This document shows positions 56,971 through 64,000 of a DNA stretch of 64,000 nt, piece after piece. Under the pieces are notes generated by a model. That model was not told where the DNA came from. It worked only from the letters and a program-made list of their open reading frames with translations, and did not search any database. This DNA is from Allomyces macrogynus ATCC 38327. Lineage: Eukaryota; Blastocladiomycota; Blastocladiomycetes; Blastocladiales; Blastocladiaceae. Every line of letters starts with the position of its first letter. Position 1 is the stretch's first letter. The position numbers and the translations under genes are program-made. The stretch is from the NCBI GenBank assembly GCA_000151295.1, contig GG745338.1, positions 367,334 through 431,333 on the forward strand, given 5' to 3'.

Positions 56971-58562
56971 GGTGGAAGGTGGTCGTGCGAGGGTGGTCGT
57001 GCAGAGTTGCCGGGCGAGCTGATGTACGGCCGTGATCACAGGCCGTGAGGGTGCGTTCGAGCCGAGCGCAAGATGAGAGCGAGAGCTTGGACGAGAGCGA
57101 CAATCGGGCGGACGGCCGGCGGCTTGCTGCGGACCGGACGGGCAATAAGTCGAGCGGGTCGTGGTGGTTGTGGTGGTTGGTGCAGCGAAAAGGGGGGCGC
57201 GACCAGTTTATGTACAAACCAGTCGAGCCGGAGTTTGTTCGAAGGACAACCCAGTGCCGCCGGTTGAGTGTGGTGCCACAAGAAGCAAGCGCAAGGACAT
57301 CAAATAGCGCCCACGCACGAGCGCACGGCCGCGAGAAGAAGAAGTCCCCCGAAAGTTGGAGGATGACCACCATCGCCACCGAGTTGGGCCGAGTTGGGCG
57401 CGCGGCGGGTGACATGATGCGCGGCGCACACGCGCGGACTGATGAAAGTGGAGACGGCGGGTTATGGCGCACCGAAACCAGCACGAAGGCGCGCTTGCTT
57501 TCTGGACCACCGCTTGGCGTCCGACAGTCGCCTATCACCATTCGCCATGGCCGACCCCTTCTTGGCCGTGGGGTCCTCGAGGTGAACGATTGGCGATGGT
57601 GGCGAATAGGGGATTCGCGGGATGGGTGGCGACGCCTTGCTGTTGCTGCTGTTGCTGCGAGACGGTCGAGACGCGTTGCGCCGAATGCCGCCCGACCGCG
57701 CCTTTTGCCACTGCAAGCAAAGCGAGGCTTGTTGCTGATTTGAGAACGAAAGCGAAGCGAAACCTGAGCTCTCTTGGGCGAACCTGTTCGCCGCGCAAGG
57801 AAAGCACGTGCAGTCCGTGCGATCCGTATGGGTGCACGTGCCGTGCCGTGCCGTCCCTCAGGGCCGTTCTTCGCATGTGCCGCGGCAAAAGGACGCAGAC
57901 GCTGCCGTCCACTTTGCTACTGCCTATCGACCTGTCCCGCCCAACCGCTTGCTGCACTCTGCGCCGCTGCCCGGGCCAGAGACTACGTGCGACATACCGC
58001 ACTCTATTCGTCTTCTCGCCGGCTTGCGCCCGCCGGTTGGATCTGCGCTCACGGCCAAGCAAGTCGGCGGCCGCCCTCCCATCGATCAATTGCAGCCTGC
58101 GGGTGCCCGCTATCCGCGCCCTCATCCCGCATCTCAGCGCGGTAGACGCTCCAAGTGCTTTCCGCGGCACGACGCTCTATGATCTGCCCGCTCGCGACGT
58201 GACGACACGGCCAATTTCTCCAGCAAACTCGTGTGAATTCGGTGTCGTGCTCGCCCAGCGCTGCAATTGCAGTGGATCTGCGCGACTCCGTTGCTACACG
58301 TCTAATCGAGACGGTGGACTTGGCACGCCGAGCCGTCCGTGACCGCCGACTTCGATTTCGCTATCCTGACGTCTATTGTCGGCGACCAACACGCGTTTGC
58401 GCACCCACCCTACTCGCGCTGACGCGGCTGCATTGACAGCGCCAACTCGTGCGCTCTCTGTTCGCCGCGTGCACCGATTCCGCTCGCGACTGTGCCTCTT
58501 CCCGCGCTGCCCGCTCTCCTTGCTCTGCCGCCGCCGCCCCAGCCGCCGCTGCTTCCGCTACC
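56971..58562. promoter_or_regulatory. Long divergent upstream region of the short PH gene and kinesin-4
   Basis: About 1.6 kb between two divergently read genes. No coding frame with recognisable motifs. Short pyrimidine-rich stretches lie just before the kinesin-4 start. Confidence 0.35.
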
Positions 58563-61500
58563 ATGGCCACCACGAGCGTGCAGGTCGGCCTGCGCGTGCG
58601 CCCGCTGACGGCCAAGGAAACGCTCGCCAACTGCTCCGAATGCATTTCCTACATCCCGTCCGAGCCACAAGTCATTATTGGGTCTGACCGGTCGTTCACG
58701 TTCGACCACGTTTTCCCGCCCGACACGCCGCAACGCAACGTCTACGACCAGTGCGTCGCGCCCTTGATCGACAAGTTTCTCGACGGGTTCAACGCCACCA
58801 TCTTGGCGTACGGCCAGGTACGTCCGCACGCGCGCCCAGGCTCACACGTCACGTCGCCGACAACTGATTGATGGCAATTCCGATCCCTGGTAGACCGGGT
58901 CCGGCAAGACCTACAGCATGGGCACGGGCCTCGACGGCAACGTGCACACCGAGAACCAAGGCATTGTCCCGCGAGCCATCTACGCGCTATTTGCCGACCT
59001 GCCGCGACGGTACCCGCCACCGTCGTCCTATACGGTCAAGGTCTCGTTTCTCGAACTCTACAACGAGGAACTCGTGGATCTCTTGAACCCGGCTCGCGAG
59101 CCTGCGCCCGGCGCGGCCCCTAGTCGGCCAGGAACGGCTGCGTCCACGTCGTCGCGCGGGGGCGACTTGGGCGTGCGCATTCGCGAAGACGAGTTTGGCA
59201 ACATCAAGTGGCTGAATGCGCGCGAGGAAGAGTGCACGTCGCCGGAACAGTTGCTTGGGTATGTCGAAATTGTGCTTTCTCGGCTAGGACGGGCTAGAGG
59301 CGGTGGAGAGCGTGTGCACTAACCTGTACCTTGCAGATTCTTGGCCAAGGGGTCGCTGTGCCGAACGACCGGGTCGACCGACATGAACATGGTCTCGTCG
59401 CGGTCGCACGCCATCTTCTCGGTCGCGCTGCAACTCACCAAGGTCAACGAGGAGCTCGAGGAGACCAAGGAAATCACGTGCAAGTTCCACTTTGTCGATT
59501 TGGCCGGGTCCGAGCGCGTACGTCGGCACCTTGGACCCGATCTCCCTCTTCTGGTCGCTTGCCCTCATCTGACCGTCCCCATCGTTCCGATATGTAGCTC
59601 AAGAAAACCAACGCCGAGGGCGCACGCGCGCGAGAGGGCATTGCCATCAACTCGGGCCTGCTGGCACTCGGTAACGTGATTTCCGCGCTCGGTGACGAGG
59701 CGCGCCTCGAAAAGGGCGGCACCGTGCATGTGCCCTACCGCGACTCGAAGCTGACACGGCTGCTGCAAGACTCGCTCGGCGGCAATTCGCAGACGCTCAT
59801 GCTCGCGTGTGTCTCGCCCGCCGACTCCAATTTCCAAGAAACTTTGAACACGCTCAAGTATGCGAACCGCGCACGCAATATTAAGAACAAGGTGACGGTC
59901 AACCAAACGGTCGCCGCCAATTCGGTCGAGGTGCAGCAGCTCCGCACGCAGATTACCAGGCTCAAGCTCGAACTCGCGGCGCTGCGCGAACAGTATGGTC
60001 TGGCGAACCCGCCGTCGCAGTCGCCGTCGCTCGAAAATTTGGCAAGGTTGCAGGATGTCGGGGTCGGTGGCGGCGCGGCGGCGGCAGGGCTGCGCGAGCG
60101 AGTAACCGACTTGCAGAACGAGCGCACCAAGCTCGAGGTACACATTCAGCAGTTGCAGCGGCGGATCAAGGCGCTGGAGCTGCAGCTCATCAACGTGCAG
60201 GCCGAGCGCGACATGCTGCTCATGGACCGCGACAAGTTGGCGGTGCCGACCGAAATGGTCGATCCGGATTCGGCCATGGGCGAGAATGGTGAGTTTCCAC
60301 CGCCGCAGCCGGTCGTCGTGAACCCGGTCATTACGGCCTACTTGACGAAAATCACGGATTTGCGGCACCAGCTCAACGACCGCGAGACCGAGATTGTCAT
60401 GCTCAAGCAGAGCATGGCCGCGCTCGCGTCCAAGTCGTCGGCGCTCGCATTCGAGGCCGGCGGGTCGGTCGCGTCGCTGCCGAGGTCCGGATCATTTTCC
60501 GCCACGAGTGCGATGGCCGCATCCGCGGCGTCGTTCAAGTTTGTCGTGCCTGGCGGCGATGGACGGTCGGAGCGCAGTGTCGACATGACGCTGGAGCGCG
60601 CGCGGCAGCAGATTCGTGAGGACATGAACTTGCTATCGACGTCGATGGCGCGCGCCGCGACGGCTGACGGGGGTGCACCGGTGCAAAGCCCACCGCGCCC
60701 GGGATCCGCGTACAGCGAAACTGACACGGACTTGTCGGAACTCGACCGCCCGCTCGATTTGCCGTCGGCGCTCGACGTGCCAACGTGGGCGGCGACACCG
60801 AGCGCCCCCGGTAGTGCTGGTGGTAACGCGGCGAGTTTGGCGTCGGCGCCCGACTCGATTGCCGCGCAAGTGGTGCCAACCGAGTCGGTCTACAAGACGC
60901 TGCACAAGATTCAGGCTGACATCGCGATCAAGGAGGAGCTGATCCAGCAGGTTGAACAGTCGCAGCGCGAGTACAAGGCGATGCGGTCGACCTACGAGGA
61001 AAAGGTCATGCAGTTACAGGCCAATATCATGGCCGTCAAGAACGAGCGCGATATGGCGCTGACCAAGCTGCAGGGCACGGGTCGCGAAAAGGAAAAGGAT
61101 ATTCGCGCGCGGTACGAGACGAAAGTCAAGCAATTGCTCGGCGAGATCAGTACTTTGCGCCGCACGCACCTCGAAGCGACCAAGGCCATGAACTCGAGCA
61201 AAAAGTCCGAGTACGTGCTGCGGCAAATGAAGACGTCGATCGAGGCGCTCAAGGCCGAGAAACAACGGCTGCTCAAGAAAATGCGCGAGGACGCCGAGCG
61301 CGCGCGCGAGCACGCGCAAGCGTCGGAGCGCGAGATTCAGAAGTTGCGCCGCAAGGAACGGCTCGCGACAGAAATGGCGAAAAAGTACGAGCGCAATTTC
61401 GAGTTGCAAAAGGTGTTGCTCAAGCGGCGCGCCGAGGAAATTGTCGCGTCGCATCAGAAGCTCAAAAACGTGACGGCGTTGCTCAAGCGGTCGTCAGTGC

Positions 61501-62840
61501 AAAAGACGATCACCAAGAACACCCCGCTCACGGGCAGTGCGCGCCGGCTCTCGACCATGTCGGCGGTCGCCGCCGCCAGTTTGCGGTCCTTGGCCGACGA
61601 GCAGTCGGAGATTTCAATGTCGTTCCGCAAGAACCAGCTGACCAAGGACATGGAGGCCGTCGTCGTGAGCCAGCAGCAGTCGCAGCAAATGGAGGAGCTC
61701 TTGACCAAGCGCAAGAAGCTCGTCGAGGAGCAGGTCGAGCTTTTGCGCGAGCGCGAGCGCGTCGTGCAAGCCGAGGCACAGCGGCTCGGGACCACGCCCG
61801 ACTACTCGGCGCAGCAGTACATGGACGACCGGCTCGAGCTCATTGCGGCCGAGCTGCAGTACGTCGAGGCGCGGCTCAAGGCGCTGCAGGCCGAGGTCGT
61901 CCAGGACAAGTCGGAGAACAGCTACGAGGCGATTTGCAACATGGTGCGGTCGCTCACGCACGATGAGGCCGTGTCGCTGCTGCAGTCGCTCGTCGACGAT
62001 TTCATCCAAGTCCAGATCTTGTCGCGCAACCAGGCGATTGAAGTGCGCAACCTCGAGACGCAGACCGAGCAGCTGCGGAAGAACCTGCTGCTCATGCGAC
62101 AGACGGCCATGAGCAACGCCGTCGATTACGAGAAGCGCATCAAGACCATGACCGTGTCCAAGTACCTGCAAGAACAGCAACAAACAGGCGGCGGCGGTGG
62201 CGGCGCGACGAGCGTAGGGCCCGGGCCCGACGGCTTGGATCGGCTCATGGACATTGCGCTATTCGCCAACCAGCAACGAACCGGCCGCTCACGCGTCACG
62301 TCGCCCAATTCGGCCACGTCGTCCAGGACCGCGCGGCAGGGCGACGACGACGCCATGTCGATCACGTCCGCGTCGAGCAGCACCTCGCCGCAAAAGCACG
62401 ACCTGTACCATCCGCGCCCGCAACGTACCAGTTCTGGATCGGGTCAGGGCTCGTCGGGATCCAACCCGTCGGGCGGATCTGCGCAGGCCGCCGCGGCGCG
62501 TCGCGCGCCGCGTGCACCACCATCGAACAGCGGCCAAGATGTGTTTGAGCGACTGGCCAAGACGTTCACCGTGGCGTCGCAGGCCAAGGTGCGCGACCGT
62601 GACTCGGTCCAGCACGACTCGGGCGACCTGACGAGCGTGTTTACGAGCGCGAACGCACCACCGGGCGCCGACCTAACGCGGCGCATGTCGCACGACCGCG
62701 GGCTCGGCGGGTTCAATGGGTCCGGGTCGGTGGTCAACTTGGCTCCACCTGTGGAAACGTCGGCGTCCGGGTCGGCGCCGCGCCCCGCGGGCGAGCTGGA
62801 GATCCGAGACGTGGTCATGGGCGAGGAGGATTCGTACTGA
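58563..62840 (+). CDS. Kinesin-4 (KIF4/KIF21-like chromokinesin)
   Basis: Exons 58563-58817, 58894-59258, 59337-59517 and 59598-62840 give 1347 residues. The motor is N-terminal: [42 protein letters not shown] joined to [13 protein letters not shown] (P-loop), [33 protein letters not shown] (switch I), [11 protein letters not shown] (switch II), [20 protein letters not shown] and [20 protein letters not shown]. The last two blocks are typical of kinesin-4. A long coiled-coil stalk follows (for example [20 protein letters not shown]). The C-terminal 200 residues are glycine/serine-rich and disordered. No WD40 repeats (KIF21) and no clear cysteine-rich KIF4 motif are present. Family members limit microtubule growth at the spindle midzone or ciliary tip. 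Confidence 0.88.
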
Positions 62841-63080
62841 ACCGGAGGTATCGCTGGGCGACCCCCTGGGTTCCTTTGGGCGTGTGTAATCTGCTTTCGC
62901 CGTTGCTTGCTTTTTTCATTTCCTTGGTTGTGACCGGTTCTTCCCTCTCCTTCCACCGACCACTCGTCTTGCTTGTGTATCTCCGTTCGTTGTCGCAGCC
63001 ATTTCGTTGCTATCTCTCTCTACCTGCCCGCACGCGTCGCACGATCCAACTCAGTGGCATTGCACGGTCGATCTTCCCGG

Positions 63081-63133
<53 letters not shown>

Positions 63134-63263
63134 ATATCAGCAATGGATCTCCACGATGGACGTTTGCATTGCTCTTTTTGCAGAGCTCGTGTACTTGCGT
63201 TCGCTCTTCTAAGAAAGCCCAACAGCGACTTGATAAATTAAACACACCCGCTCCATTCCAATC
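62841..63263. other. Convergent intergenic region with a T50 run
   Basis: A run of about 50 T at 63083-63132 lies between the convergent ends of kinesin-4 and SBDS. No gene. Confidence 0.6.
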
Positions 63264-64000
63264 TTACAGCTGCTCCTCGCCGTCGGCCACCTGGCTCAAA
63301 TTCAACAAATCGAGCCGTCCGCGGCCCTTGGTCTCGGCCTGGACCAAATCCGTCAGAGTGCGGTAATGCCCCGGGTCAATCCAACCCGCGACTTCCCACT
63401 CGGAACTCGTCCAGACGTCGTCGTCGACGGTGGCAAACAGCGGTACGACGCGATCCTTGACGCGCTTCCCGTCCTTGGCTGGGAGCACGAGCCGCACGCG
63501 CATGCGCGCGCGCTCGATTGGCAGCGTGCCCGACGCCTGAATGTCGCGAATAATGTCGAGCGCCTGCACCTTGGCGGGTTTCGTCGGGTGCACGTTCACG
63601 TGCAGTTCCTGCATGGCCTTTTCAATGAGCGTGACCGGGTACGGCCGTTTGGTGTCCGGGTTCACGCATTTTTCGGAAATGATGGTCGCTATGTCCTTGT
63701 AGAGGTTGGACAGGGTCTGCGATCGCTCGCGCTCGGAGACTTGTAACTCACCCTTTTTCAGGATCTGCGATGGTGGGGAAGAGTGAACATCGTGGCCTCG
63801 AAGAGGAGGAGCTCAACGCGCAACGGGATCGGATCGCGTACCTCAATGCAAATTGCGTCCTGGTCGGTCGTCTTGAACGCCTTTTCGAGGTCATCGGTCT
63901 TGGCGAGCTGGCCCTTGGACACGTTTACGAACACAGAGTGCGTTTGCAGGACGTTGTCGAGGTCGGTTTCCCTGTCGACCGATTTTGGCTCGCGTCAGTC
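63264..64000 (-). CDS. SDO1: Ribosome maturation protein SBDS/Sdo1 (5' part beyond window)
   Basis: SBDS works with the GTPase EFL1 to release eIF6/Tif6 from late 60S ribosomal subunits. The last exon (63764 to 63264) reads [107 protein letters not shown] and [20 protein letters not shown], matching domains II and III. A 77-nt intron (63841-63765, GTACGC..CAG) separates it from an upstream exon with [20 protein letters not shown], part of domain I. The gene continues past the right edge. Confidence 0.88.

Noticed and set aside
1..64000. tRNA, rRNA and CRISPR arrays
   Set aside because: No cloverleaf with matching A and B boxes, no rRNA core sequence and no regularly spaced repeat array was seen by eye. 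A covariance-model scan would be decisive for tRNAs.

Overview
This is nuclear DNA of a zoosporic (flagellated) fungus. It is GC-rich and densely packed, and most genes carry introns of about 60-85 nt with GTACGT/GTGCGT-type donors and TAG/CAG acceptors. A flagellar gene (CFAP53) sits beside fungal-type genes (HIS6, a VAC8-like armadillo gene, an Ssb-like Hsp70) and a class C GPCR. With the base composition and a DIRS-type retroelement, this points to Blastocladiomycota (Allomyces/Catenaria-like). The lineage is an inference; there is no rRNA here to check it.

Layout. 1-2.1 kb: fragments of a multi-pass membrane protein gene (-). 2.1-3.7 kb: CFAP53 (+), with a 251-base assembly gap. 3.9-5.2 kb: NmrA-like protein (-). 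5.5-7.1 kb: ASA1/GNB1L WD40 protein (+). 7.4-9.8 kb: acylaminoacyl-peptidase (+). 9.9-10.7 kb: signal peptidase subunit SPC2 (-), head to head with gamma-tubulin complex GCP3 (10.9-14.6 kb, +). 15.5-18.3 kb: VAC8-like (+). 18.6-19.85 kb: HIS6 (-). 20.3-23.9 kb: class C GPCR ending in a PH domain (-). 25.1-25.6 kb: CoA-binding protein (-). 25.95-28 kb: eIF2A (-). 28.7-29.2 kb: broken unknown gene (-). 30.2-32.3 kb: Ssb-like Hsp70 (-). 32.5-35.1 kb: frame-broken Fanzor (eukaryotic TnpB-like) gene (+). 36.7-39.0 kb: kinesin-13 (+). 39.1-41.9 kb: biotin-dependent carboxylase alpha subunit, probably methylcrotonyl-CoA carboxylase (-). 42.5-44.6 kb: unknown coiled-coil protein (+). 44.75-46.5 kb: CDC7 kinase (-). 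46.8-47.6 kb: multi-pass membrane protein (-). 48.5-49.95 kb: PH-domain protein (-). 50.44-55.24 kb: DIRS-like tyrosine-recombinase retrotransposon (-). 56.3-57.0 kb: paralogue of the 48.5 kb PH gene (-). 58.6-62.8 kb: kinesin-4 (+). 63.26-64 kb: SBDS/Sdo1, cut by the window edge (-).

The genes are ordinary eukaryotic neighbours, not operons. Several concern microtubules, flagella and division (CFAP53, GCP3, two kinesins, CDC7). Others concern translation (eIF2A, Ssb-like Hsp70, SBDS). The accessory content is the degenerate Fanzor locus and the DIRS element, which sits between two related PH-domain genes. Exon joins were worked out by eye from splice signals, reading frame and family similarity.
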